From assembly GCA_964373615.1 (NCBI GenBank), contig CAYJVP010000002.1:1-24739 (forward strand): DNA of 24,739 bases. Reading direction: 5' to 3'. The notes beneath the pieces are model-generated. The model saw only the letters and a program-made list of their open reading frames with translations, was not told where the DNA came from and did not search any database. This document shows positions 7,472-13,742 of this stretch, in pieces. The position numbers were made by a program, and so were the translations under genes. The stretch comes from CAYJVP01 sp964373615 (lineage in GTDB: Bacteria; Patescibacteriota; Patescibacteriia; UBA9934; GWF2-40-263). The first letter of the stretch is position 1; the number at the start of each line of letters is the position of its first letter.

Positions 7472-7564
7472 GGAGGCTGTAGCGTCCGTATTTCGGCCAT
7501 AATCGCTTCAAAATTTTTCGGCTTATCCTCCGGATAAACCTCAAAATTTATTCAGCGATTCTGT

Positions 7565-7615
7565 CCCTTCGACTTTGCTCAGGGACCATGAGCGAAGTCG
7601 AATGGTCTCGAAGGG
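7565..7615. repeat. REP-like stem-loop, CCTTCGAC family copy 1
   Basis: CCCTTCGA (7565-7572) pairs with TCGAAGGG (7608-7615). An alternative, nested pairing joins CGACTTTGCTCA (7570-7581) to TGAGCGAAGTCG (7589-7600) with one mismatch. Related words (CCTTCGAC, CTTCGCTCAGGA) recur at 24262-24320, so this is a dispersed family. Confidence 0.7.
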
Positions 7616-7666
7616 CTGCGGTTTCGCCTGAAAAGTTCATTCGGGAACAGGCCCTATAACGGAGGG

Positions 7667-7695
7667 TTGACAAGCACATCCGGTCCTTCTACAAT
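7667..7695 (+). promoter_or_regulatory. groES: groESL promoter (sigma-70 type consensus)
   Basis: TTGACA (7667-7672) and TACAAT (7690-7695) are separated by 17 nt, close to the ideal housekeeping promoter. The predicted start is at about 7702, exactly where the CIRCE operator begins, so a bound repressor would block initiation. The 5' leader would be about 55 nt. Confidence 0.88.
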
Positions 7696-7701
7696 GGCCC
7701 C

Positions 7702-7730
7702 GCTAGCACTCAAAGGAGGAGACTGCTAGC
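7702..7730 (+). promoter_or_regulatory. CIRCE operator (HrcA binding site)
   Basis: GCTAGCACTC (7702-7711), a 9-nt spacer, then GACTGCTAGC (7721-7730). This matches the CIRCE form TTAGCACTC-N9-GAGTGCTAA in core, spacing and location upstream of groES, with one mismatch between the arms and the outer bases extended to GC. HrcA repression relieved by heat is the established mechanism; hrcA itself is not in the window. Confidence 0.9.
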
Positions 7731-7756
7731 GGTTTGTTTATAAAATTTATACGCAT

Positions 7757-8047
7757 ATGAGTCTCAAACCACTTGGGGACCACGTGATCGTGAAATCCCT
7801 TTCAAACGAGGAGGTCTCAAAGGCCGGTATCGTGCTTCCGGATACGGTTGATAAAGACCGTCCGGAGCGCGGGGAGGTCGTCGCGGTTGGACCGGGGAAG
7901 GTTCTCGAAAACGGTAGCCGAGGTCCTATGGACGTTGCCGTCGGCCAGAAAGTCGTTTTCAAAAAGTATGCTCCGGACGAAATCAAAGTGGACGGGGCAG
8001 AATACCTCGTGATCCGCATGGATGACGTGGTTGCACTCATTGAGTAA
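7757..8047 (+). CDS. groES: Co-chaperonin GroES
   Basis: The 96-aa product is the heptameric lid of the GroEL folding chamber in the cytoplasm. It opens with LKPLGDHVIVK. The mobile loop contains KAGIVLPDT, where the usual GGIVL is reduced to AGIVL. GEVVAVGPGKV follows, and the protein closes with EYLVIRMDDVVALIE, all family-typical. The length is standard. Transcription is from a consensus promoter with a CIRCE operator. No Shine-Dalgarno sequence lies close to the ATG: the only AGGAGG-like stretch (7713-7719) is inside the CIRCE spacer, about 37 nt upstream. Confidence 0.97.
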   Translation: MSLKPLGDHVIVKSLSNEEVSKAGIVLPDTVDKDRPERGEVVAVGPGKVLENGSRGPMDVAVGQKVVFKKYAPDEIKVDGAEYLVIRMDDVVALIE

Positions 8048-8059
8048 GTTACAGCCTTG

Positions 8060-8149
8060 CCATTAGCCATTAGCCGTTAGCTGTTAGCGGCTAGCCATAA
8101 GCTCGACTCGGCTAAAGGCTAATAGCTAAAGGCTAACAGCTAACAGCTA
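8060..8149. repeat. TTAGC/GCTAA repeat array with inverted arms between groES and groEL
   Basis: About a dozen TTAGC-type words, spaced 6-8 nt apart, run on the left (8063-8096). They are mirrored as GCTAA words on the right (8110-8149), so the two halves can pair into a long imperfect stem. The block ends immediately before the groEL start and could affect processing, stability or the GroES:GroEL ratio. The same kind of word appears inside rsmA at 13185-13203. Confidence 0.8.
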
Positions 8150-8154
8150 AGTAT

Positions 8155-9780
8155 ATGTCAAAACAAATCGCATTCAACGAGGAGGCACGACATGCGCTGA
8201 AGCGCGGTGTCGACAAACTCGCCAACGCGGTCAAAATCACGCTTGGACCGCGCGGCCGCAACGTGGTGCTCGATCGCGGATTCGGCGCGCCGACCGTGAC
8301 CAAGGATGGCGTGTCCGTGGCCAAGGAGATCGAGCTCGAAGACAAGTTTGAAAATCTTGGCGCCGAGCTCGTGAAAGAAGTGGCATCCAAAACAAACGAC
8401 GTGGCCGGTGACGGCACAACCACGGCAACCGTGCTCGCGCAAGCGCTCATCACCGAAGGGCTCCGAAACGTGACCGCCGGCACCAACCCGCAGCTCATTC
8501 GCCGCGGGATCGAGAGGGGCACCGAGGCGATCGTGAGGGAGATCAGGGACAAGATCGCGACTCCGATCAAAGGCGCGGAGATCGAACAGGTCGCTTCTAT
8601 TTCCGCAAACGACCGCGAGATCGGTCAGAAGATCGCCGAAGCCATGGCGAAGGTTGGGGAGAACGGCGTCATCACGGTTGAAGAGTCTCAGTATTTTGGC
8701 GTGGACGTTGAGGTCGTGGAGGGGATGCAATTCGACAAAGGGTACATCTCGCCCTACATGATCACCAATGCCGATCGCATGGAGGCCGAGTACCAGGACG
8801 TGCCGATTCTTATCACCGACAAGAAGGTGAGCTCTGTCCAGGATTTGCTTCCAGTGCTTGAGAAGGTGGCGCAAACCGGCCGCAAGGAACTTGTGATCAT
8901 TGCCGAAGAGATAGATGGAGAGGCGCTCGCAACATTGGTCGTGAACAAATTGCGCGGCACCTTTCACACCCTTGCCATCAAGGCCCCAGGCTTTGGTGAT
9001 CGCCGCAAGGCCATGCTTGAGGACATCGCGGTTCTGACCGGCGGGCGCGTGATCACGGAAGAGGTCGGGATCAAACTTGAAAATGCGGAGGTAAAAGATC
9101 TCGGTCGCGCTCGCAAAGTGGTTGCGGACAAGGAACATACGACCATTGTCGAGGGGCATGGCGACAAGAAGGCTATTGAGGATCGTATTTCCGCGATCAA
9201 GAAACAGCTTGAGCAGACAGAGTCGGATTTTGAAAAGGAGAAGCTTCAGGAGCGCATCGCCAAGCTGGCAGGCGGGGTCGGCGTCATCAAAGTCGGCGCC
9301 GCAACCGAAACCGAGATGAAAGAGAAAAAACATCGCATCGAGGATGCGGTGTCGGCCACCAAAGCCGCGGTCGAAGAGGGGATCGTGCCAGGCGGCGGGG
9401 TCGCGTTCATTCGCGCGCTTCCGGCGCTCGACACGGTTTCGCTCCAGGGGGATGAACGCGTGGGTCTTTCCATCTTGCGCCGCGCGCTCGAAGAGCCGCT
9501 GCGCCAGATTGCCATCAATGCCGGCAAGGACGGCTCAGTGGTGATCGAGAAGGTGAAGAATGGACAAGCGGGGTTCGGCTACAATGCCGAGGCTGATACG
9601 TACGAGGATCTCGCAAAGGCTGGGATTATCGATCCAGCCAAGGTGACTCGCTACGCGCTTCAAAACGCCGTATCGATTGCGGTTATGATTTTGACGACAG
9701 AGGCAGCTGTGACGGACATCCCGAAAAAGGAAGAACCGGGAGCTCATGGAGGGCATGGCGGCGGCATGGACATGTATTAA
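8155..9780 (+). CDS. groEL: Chaperonin GroEL (Hsp60)
   Basis: The 541-aa ATPase ring subunit folds proteins with GroES. Diagnostic stretches include KITLGPRGRNVVLDRGFGAPTVTKDGVSVAKEI in the N-terminal equatorial domain and the ATP-site GDGTTTATVLAQ, with the catalytic Asp. The apical domain has KAPGFGDRRKAML, and VPGGGVAFIRAL marks the second equatorial part. The C-terminal tail is Gly/His/Met-rich (GGHGGGMDMY), a GGM-type variant. Length and order are normal. The ATG at 8155 lacks a Shine-Dalgarno sequence and directly follows the GCTAA repeat block. It is co-transcribed with groES and ends at a hairpin at 9797-9823. Confidence 0.99.
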   Translation: MSKQIAFNEEARHALKRGVDKLANAVKITLGPRGRNVVLDRGFGAPTVTKDGVSVAKEIELEDKFENLGAELVKEVASKTNDVAGDGTTTATVLAQALITEGLRNVTAGTNPQLIRRGIERGTEAIVREIRDKIATPIKGAEIEQVASISANDREIGQKIAEAMAKVGENGVITVEESQYFGVDVEVVEGMQFDKGYISPYMITNADRMEAEYQDVPILITDKKVSSVQDLLPVLEKVAQTGRKELVIIAEEIDGEALATLVVNKLRGTFHTLAIKAPGFGDRRKAMLEDIAVLTGGRVITEEVGIKLENAEVKDLGRARKVVADKEHTTIVEGHGDKKAIEDRISAIKKQLEQTESDFEKEKLQERIAKLAGGVGVIKVGAATETEMKEKKHRIEDAVSATKAAVEEGIVPGGGVAFIRALPALDTVSLQGDERVGLSILRRALEEPLRQIAINAGKDGSVVIEKVKNGQAGFGYNAEADTYEDLAKAGIIDPAKVTRYALQNAVSIAVMILTTEAAVTDIPKKEEPGAHGGHGGGMDMY

Positions 9781-9796
9781 AAGGACACAGGTAAAG

Positions 9797-9823
9797 AAAA
9801 GGTGGGTGACAAACCCGCCTTTT
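9797..9823 (+). terminator. groESL terminator
   Basis: AAAAGGTGGGT (9797-9807) pairs with ACCCGCCTTTT (9813-9823) as an 11-bp stem with one G-T pair and a 5-nt loop, 17 nt after groEL. The T4 lies in the stem itself. The hairpin overlaps the -35 region of the next promoter. Confidence 0.7.
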
Positions 9824-9833
9824 CTGATATAAT
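9806..9833 (+). promoter_or_regulatory. Extended -10 promoter of the DUF4870-like gene, near-leaderless
   Basis: TGATATAAT (9825-9833) is a perfect extended -10 element. GTGACA (9806-9811) is a 5/6 match to the -35, with a 16-nt spacer, and lies in the groESL terminator. The start codon is 10 nt beyond the -10, so the leader would be only a few bases. Confidence 0.72.
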
Positions 9834-9842
9834 CAGCTTCGT

Positions 9843-10199
9843 ATGGAATACACTCAAACTACTCCGGCGCCGGAGTCCCACACGCAAAATCCACAGGATA
9901 TCGAGGAAAACAAGCTGATCGCGGCGGTCGGCTATCTTGGCATCCTCTGCCTCATCCCGCTTCTTGGGAAAAAACAGAGTCCTTACGCCCAATTTCACGG
10001 CAAGCAGGGTCTTGTGATCCTCATCGCCTGGCTCATCCTCTGGGTCGGCAATATCATTCCGCTTTTGGGCCAGATCGTTTGGGCTCTGGGTTCTGTTGCG
10101 CTTGTCATTCTTGTCATCATGGGGATCATTCACGCACTGAACGGTGAATATTGGGAACTGCCCGTCCTTGGCAAATACGCCAAACAGGTGAAGTTGTAG
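9843..10199 (+). CDS. DUF4870 / Tic20-like small membrane protein
   Basis: The 118-aa protein begins with a polar, Pro/Thr/Gln-rich tail (1-22). NKLIAAVGYLGILCLIPLL follows, then a short cytoplasmic KKQSPYAQFHGKQG loop, LVILIAWLILWVGNIIPLL and a third helix ending in IMGIIHALNGEYWELPVLGKYAKQVK. The QFHGKQG loop between helices and the closing ELPVLGKYA are typical of DUF4870/YtcA-like four-helix-type small membrane proteins. Their function is not established. It has its own extended -10 promoter right behind the groESL terminator. Its TAG stop lies within the end of a 126-bp palindrome. Confidence 0.83.
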   Translation: MEYTQTTPAPESHTQNPQDIEENKLIAAVGYLGILCLIPLLGKKQSPYAQFHGKQGLVILIAWLILWVGNIIPLLGQIVWALGSVALVILVIMGIIHALNGEYWELPVLGKYAKQVKL

Positions 10200-10322
10200 G
10201 ACGTACATATTTGGGCCATTTTCGGCTCACGGGGCCCCGTTTGACCTCACCGTACCGAGTCAGTACGGCTCGGCCAAACTGCACCCCGTTCACCGAAACT
10301 GACCTCAAATCTGTACGTCCTA
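10197..10322. repeat. 126-bp long imperfect palindrome between the DUF4870 gene and prfB
   Basis: The ends TAGGACGTACA (10197-10207) and TGTACGTCCTA (10312-10322) are perfect inverted repeats. The two arms keep matching inward to CCGTAC (10250-10255) / GTACGG (10262-10267) with scattered mismatches and one 1-nt offset, leaving a short loop. The whole stretch folds into one long hairpin. Its first three bases are the stop codon of the upstream gene, and it ends 6 nt before prfB. It could be a miniature mobile element, a terminator or a structured prfB leader. Confidence 0.8.
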
Positions 10323-10328
10323 GCAAGT

Positions 10329-11445
10329 ATGAAAGAACTCATCCGTGAAATCGAAGCCCTCCGGGATCGCGTGTCCGCGACCTGGAGGTTACTTTGACCT
10401 CGATCGCGTCGCGGTCGAATTGAAGGCGCTTGAAGTTGAGATGGCGTCCGCGGGTTTTTGGAAAGATGCGGAGCGCGCCAAACGGGTGTCCAAGCATGCC
10501 GCAGATTTGCGCGGAGAGCTCGAGATGTGGAAAAAGGAGCTTGCGGAACTCGATGGGCTGAAGGAGCTTGCGGAATTGGGGGATGAGAGCATGGCCGACG
10601 AGATTCGCTCTCGACTTCATGACACACGCGCGCGATTTACAAAATTGGAATTCTCGACGCTTTTTGCTGGCGCACATGACGCCTCAAACGCGATCATTTC
10701 GATTCATGCGGGAGCCGGCGGCACGGAAGCGCAAGACTGGGCCGAGATGTTGACAAGGATGCTCTTCCGTTTTGCCGAGCGCAAAGGGTGGGATGTCCAG
10801 GCGCTCTGGGAATCTCGCGGGGAAGAGGCAGGGATCAAAGGGATCACCTTTCGCGTGACGGGTCGCTTCGCGTATGGATACCTTCGCTCCGAGGCTGGCG
10901 TGCATCGGCTCGTGCGCATCTCGCCGTTTGACGCGGAGAAAATGCGGCACACGTCCTTTGCGCTCGTGGAAGCGATTCCCGAGCTTGAGGAGGTCGAGGA
11001 GATCGAGATTGACCCGAAAGATCTGCGCATCGATACCTTTATGTCCGGTGGCAAGGGCGGGCAGAGCGTGAACACGACCTATTCGGCGGTTCGGATCGTC
11101 CATGTGCCGACGAACATTTCCGTGCAGTGTCAGAATGAACGCTCCCAGCAGCAGAACAAGGAAACGGCCCTGAAGATTCTCAAGTCAAAGCTCCACCAGC
11201 TTGAAGAACAAAAGTTGCAGGAAGAAAAACAGAAGCTCCGCGGCGAGTACAAGAGCGCGGAGTGGGGGAACCAGATTCGCAGCTACGTTCTGCAGCCGTA
11301 TCAGATGGTGAAGGACCATCGCACGGAATACGAAACGAGCGACACGCAGGGGGTGCTCGACGGCGAGCTCGAGCCGTTCATGGAAGCGTATTTGCGAAAG
11401 GAGCTCTCGGAATCGGATCGATTTGCAAAAGCGAACGAAGAGTAA
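10329..11445 (+). CDS. prfB: Peptide chain release factor 2, expressed by +1 programmed frameshift
   Basis: RF2 recognises UGA and UAA stop codons and releases the peptide. The 0 frame runs from ATG 10329 for 22 codons to CTT (10392-10394) and then meets TGA (10395-10397). Skipping T10395 continues in the +1 frame as GAC CTC GAT and gives a 371-aa RF2. Landmarks are the SPF codon-recognition tripeptide (198-200) in VRISPFDAE, the catalytic GGQ (243-245) in SGGKGGQSVNTT, and CQNERSQQQNK. Starting instead at the in-frame ATG at 10345 would replace the conserved N-terminus with a random peptide. The 2-nt gap to the next gene suggests an operon. No Shine-Dalgarno sequence is seen at 10329. Confidence 0.95.
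10384..10398 (+). promoter_or_regulatory. prfB: Autoregulatory +1 frameshift site of prfB
   Basis: GGAGG (10384-10388), three bases, then CTT TGA C (10392-10398). This is the classic RF2 arrangement: an internal Shine-Dalgarno sequence three bases before CUU, and a UGA in poor (C-following) context. When RF2 is scarce, ribosomes pause at UGA, slip +1 and make RF2. It shows that UGA is a stop codon in this organism. Confidence 0.97.
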
Positions 11446-11446
11446 T

Positions 11447-12388
11447 ATGCCCAAATACAAATCCGCACTTGTGACCGGCGGGGCCGGATTCATCGGCTCG
11501 CATATCGTTGACGCGCTGATTGCCCGCCACATCCGTACCTACGTCATTGACGACCTTTCAACCGGCAGACTCGGAAACGTCAATCCAAATGCGAAATTTT
11601 TTAAGCTGTCCGTGATTAACCCTTCGTTTCCCGCGCTCGTGAAGAAGTTGAAACCCGAGGTGGTGTTTCACACCGCAGCACAGATCAACGTGCGCTGTTC
11701 CGTCGAGGATCCGCCAACCGACGCCCGCGTGAACATTTTGGGCACGATCGAAATGGCTCATGCCGCGGCGCAGGCCGGGGTCAAGAAGATCATCTTTTCT
11801 TCCTCGGGAGGCGTCATGTATCCAGAGCGGTTTCGGCCACCCTATTCGGAAAAAATTGCTCCGGAGCCGATCTCGCCATACGGCATTTCAAAACGTGCGG
11901 CCGAGATGTACCTTGAGTACGAACACCTCACGCACAATATTCCGTACGTGGCGCTGCGGTACGCAAACGTCTATGGTCCACGACAAAACAGCAAGGGGGA
12001 GGCCGGTGTGATTGCGGTTTTCAGCGAACATTTGCTCACGGGCAAGTCCGCGCTCATCAACGGAGACGGAAAACAATCGCGTGATTTTGTATACGTCGGG
12101 GATGTCGTCAGGGCAAATATGCTGGCCATGCAGAAGACGGTCGTAGGCACGTTCAATATTGGTACGGGCAAAGAAGCGAACATCAACACTGTTTTTCGTA
12201 AACTGAAAAAGATAACAGGATCTTCGCAGGAGGAGAAGCATGGCGCTGCTTGCCAAGGCGAGGTCCGGCGTTCGAGCCTGGACGCGCGTCGAGCCATGAG
12301 GTACCTCGACTGGAGACCAAGTGTCCAGCTCGACGAGGGACTCGAAAAGACGGTCGATTGGTTTCGCAAACATGTCATCACGTCATAA
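11447..12388 (+). CDS. NAD-dependent sugar-nucleotide epimerase/dehydratase (GalE-like)
   Basis: The 313-aa extended SDR protein has the NAD-binding GGAGFIGSH at 11-19 and an acidic residue after strand 2 (VIDDLSTG). The catalytic SSSGG (118-122) and Y145-x3-K149 (SPYGISK) are followed by RYANVYGPRQN and GDGKQSRDFVYVGDVVRAN. This pattern fits UDP-glucose/UDP-GlcNAc 4-epimerases and close relatives; the exact sugar cannot be read off. Residues after about 265 (KKITGSSQEEKHGA...) are somewhat diverged but end with the expected WRPSVQLDEGLEKTVDWFRKH. The ATG at 11447 follows the prfB stop by 1 nt. It overlaps tsaC by 17 nt. It may feed the surface glycan suggested by the ligase gene at 4722. Confidence 0.87.
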   Translation: MPKYKSALVTGGAGFIGSHIVDALIARHIRTYVIDDLSTGRLGNVNPNAKFFKLSVINPSFPALVKKLKPEVVFHTAAQINVRCSVEDPPTDARVNILGTIEMAHAAAQAGVKKIIFSSSGGVMYPERFRPPYSEKIAPEPISPYGISKRAAEMYLEYEHLTHNIPYVALRYANVYGPRQNSKGEAGVIAVFSEHLLTGKSALINGDGKQSRDFVYVGDVVRANMLAMQKTVVGTFNIGTGKEANINTVFRKLKKITGSSQEEKHGAACQGEVRRSSLDARRAMRYLDWRPSVQLDEGLEKTVDWFRKHVITS

Positions 12389-12917
12389 GCAGGCGCAAGA
12401 AGCCATCGCCGTTTTGAAAAAGGGCGGCGTTGTTGTGTTTCCGACGGAAACCGCGTACGGACTTGCCGCGGACCCCGCGAATAAACGCGCGATGAGGCGC
12501 GTGTATCTCATCAAGGGACGCGAAAAAACCAAGAACCTGCCATTCATTGCCGCGGATTTTCGCATGGCCGTGCGGTTTGCCAAGCCAGGCCCTTTGCTTG
12601 TGAAGCTTGCGCGTACGCACTGGCCGGGTCCGCTCACGATCGTTGGGAAAAAGGCAGCGGTTCGCGTGTCCTCGCATTCTGTGGCAAGGGCCTTGTCGCG
12701 AGCTCTTGGCCGTCCGATCGTGTCAACATCCGCGAACGTCTCGGGGCAGCCGGTCTGTTACTCCGTGCGCGCGGTCAAAAAACAATTTGCCGGGCACACG
12801 CATCAGCCAGATTATTATTTCGATGTCGGCGCCTTGCCTCGCCGGAAGCCATCGACCCTTGTGAAGGAAGAGAAGGGAAGACTCATCGTCCTGCGGCAGG
12901 GAGGCATCCGCGTATGA
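12372..12917 (+). CDS. tsaC: Threonylcarbamoyl-AMP synthase (Sua5/YrdC/YwlC family, short form)
   Basis: The 181-aa product makes threonylcarbamoyl-AMP from threonine, bicarbonate and ATP for t6A37 modification of ANN-decoding tRNAs. Family stretches are KKGGVVVFPTETAYGLAAD, the KGREKTKNLPFI substrate loop, HWPGPLTIVG, RPIVSTSANVSGQPV and the closing STLVKEEKGRLIVLRQGGI. It has only the YrdC domain and no C-terminal Sua5 domain. The start at 12372 is chosen over in-frame upstream starts because it gives the canonical N-terminus; it overlaps the epimerase by 17 nt. It overlaps rsmA as ATGA. The neighbourhood (prfB, rsmA) is about translation. Confidence 0.93.
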   Translation: MSSRHKQAQEAIAVLKKGGVVVFPTETAYGLAADPANKRAMRRVYLIKGREKTKNLPFIAADFRMAVRFAKPGPLLVKLARTHWPGPLTIVGKKAAVRVSSHSVARALSRALGRPIVSTSANVSGQPVCYSVRAVKKQFAGHTHQPDYYFDVGALPRRKPSTLVKEEKGRLIVLRQGGIRV

Positions 12918-13690
12918 ACGTCCGCGCCAAAAAGAGTTTCGGTCAGCATTTTTTGAAAGATCGCTCGGTCTTGAAGAAAATGATCGCCGCCGCAGAGCTC
13001 GCGGAAGGCGAGACCGTGCTCGAAGTCGGCCCTGGCACGGGCGTGCTCACCGAGGCGTTGCTTGAGGCCGGCGCCACGGTGATCGCGGTCGAGCCCGATC
13101 GCGACCTCGTGAAGCTTCTGAAAGAAAAATTCGCTGACCGCATCGAGCTTATCCAAGCCAACATCCTCACGATCCCGAGCTACCAGCTAAAAGCTAAAAG
13201 CTTCAAGCTCATCTCCAACATTCCCTACAACATCACCTCCGCACTTTTGGAAAAATTTTTGACCGAAGAGCCTCGCCCATCGCGGATGGTCCTCCTCGTC
13301 CAAAAAGAGGTCGCGGACCGCATCGTAGCCGTGCCACCGAAGATGAGCATCCTTTCCGTCGCCTGTCAGCTGTATGCGGACGTGAAAAGAATTGCCGTCA
13401 TTCCTCCGGGCGCGTTTTCGCCGCGGCCAAAGGTGGACTCTGCCATCGTGAGGTTAGACCTTCGTCCACTGGCACGCTCCGAAATCGAAGCGCGCGAACG
13501 CCTCATGAAGCTCGTGAAAGTCGGTTTTCGAGCCCGTCGCAAACAGCTCCATCGGAATATAGCGGATGCGGGCGTTGCCGCCTCGCCAAAGACGAAAGAG
13601 ACTCTTCAGAAACTCGGCCTTGACCCCAAGGCGCGCGCCGAGGCGCTCACCCAAGAAAATTGGCGCGAACTTGAGGCTAACCTTGCCTAG
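12914..13690 (+). CDS. rsmA: 16S rRNA dimethyladenosine transferase RsmA/KsgA
   Basis: The 258-aa enzyme dimethylates two adjacent adenines near the 3' end of 16S rRNA during small-subunit maturation. Visible motifs are KKSFGQHFLKD (6-16), the SAM motif VLEVGPGTGVLTEALLE (35-51) and VEPDRDL (59-65). The catalytic motif IV appears as SNIPYNIT (101-108), with Ile in place of the more usual Leu. FSPRPKVDSAIVRL follows. An AGGGAGG ribosome-binding site lies 9 nt before the ATG at 12914, and the start overlaps the tsaC stop as ATGA. Residues about 90-98 (YQLKAKSFK) are encoded by an AGCTAAA tandem repeat and look inserted between conserved strands. Confidence 0.97.
   Translation: MNVRAKKSFGQHFLKDRSVLKKMIAAAELAEGETVLEVGPGTGVLTEALLEAGATVIAVEPDRDLVKLLKEKFADRIELIQANILTIPSYQLKAKSFKLISNIPYNITSALLEKFLTEEPRPSRMVLLVQKEVADRIVAVPPKMSILSVACQLYADVKRIAVIPPGAFSPRPKVDSAIVRLDLRPLARSEIEARERLMKLVKVGFRARRKQLHRNIADAGVAASPKTKETLQKLGLDPKARAEALTQENWRELEANLA
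13185..13203. repeat. rsmA: AGCTAAA tandem repeat inside rsmA
   Basis: agctaaaagctaaaagctt is a short tandem of the AGCTAAA word found in the groES-groEL spacer. It lies in frame within rsmA, just before the catalytic NIPY motif, and encodes the residues QLKAKSF, which are not family-conserved. Confidence 0.75.
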
Positions 13691-13720
13691 TTTATCCTCT
13701 TACCAAGCTTAAACGTTGTT

Positions 13721-13729
13721 TGATATACT
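13721..13729 (+). promoter_or_regulatory. Extended -10 promoter of the surface-protein operon
   Basis: TGATATACT (13721-13729) preceded by TT. The ATG at 13743 is 14 nt downstream, giving a predicted leader of about 7 nt. No convincing -35 is seen. It matches the element at 50-58 (TTTGATATGCT) almost exactly. Confidence 0.6.
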
Positions 13730-13742
13730 GTGTGCGAGCTCT

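Larger units (their letters stand above)
7361..7659. mobile_element. MITE-like element with about 22-bp terminal inverted repeats
   Basis: The left end TTATAAGGGCCTGTTCCC (7361-7378) is the reverse complement of the right end GGGAACAGGCCCTATAA (7643-7659) apart from one extra A. After one mismatch the match continues inward with AATG. The about 299-bp interior has no credible ORF. It contains nested direct and inverted repeats (7411-7471) and a stem-forming CCTTCGAC-type repeat (7565-7615). I see no clear target-site duplication. A non-autonomous transposon remnant is the simplest reading. Confidence 0.6.

Noticed and set aside
7391..7480. Possible CRISPR-like array in the repeat block
   Set aside because: The units are directly abutting 20-bp repeats without spacers, and there are no cas genes.
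8158..9333. 391-aa minus-strand open frame opposite groEL
   Set aside because: It is the antisense shadow of a universally conserved gene and has no recognisable motif.
10241..10269. TTGACC with a downstream TACGGC as a prfB promoter
   Set aside because: The -10 match is poor and both elements lie in the stem of the long palindrome.
10345..10395. ATG at 10345 as the start of prfB
   Set aside because: Its first 17 codons are the wrong frame of the true N-terminus. The CTT-TGA-C site with an upstream GGAGG shows that translation starts at 10329 and shifts +1.
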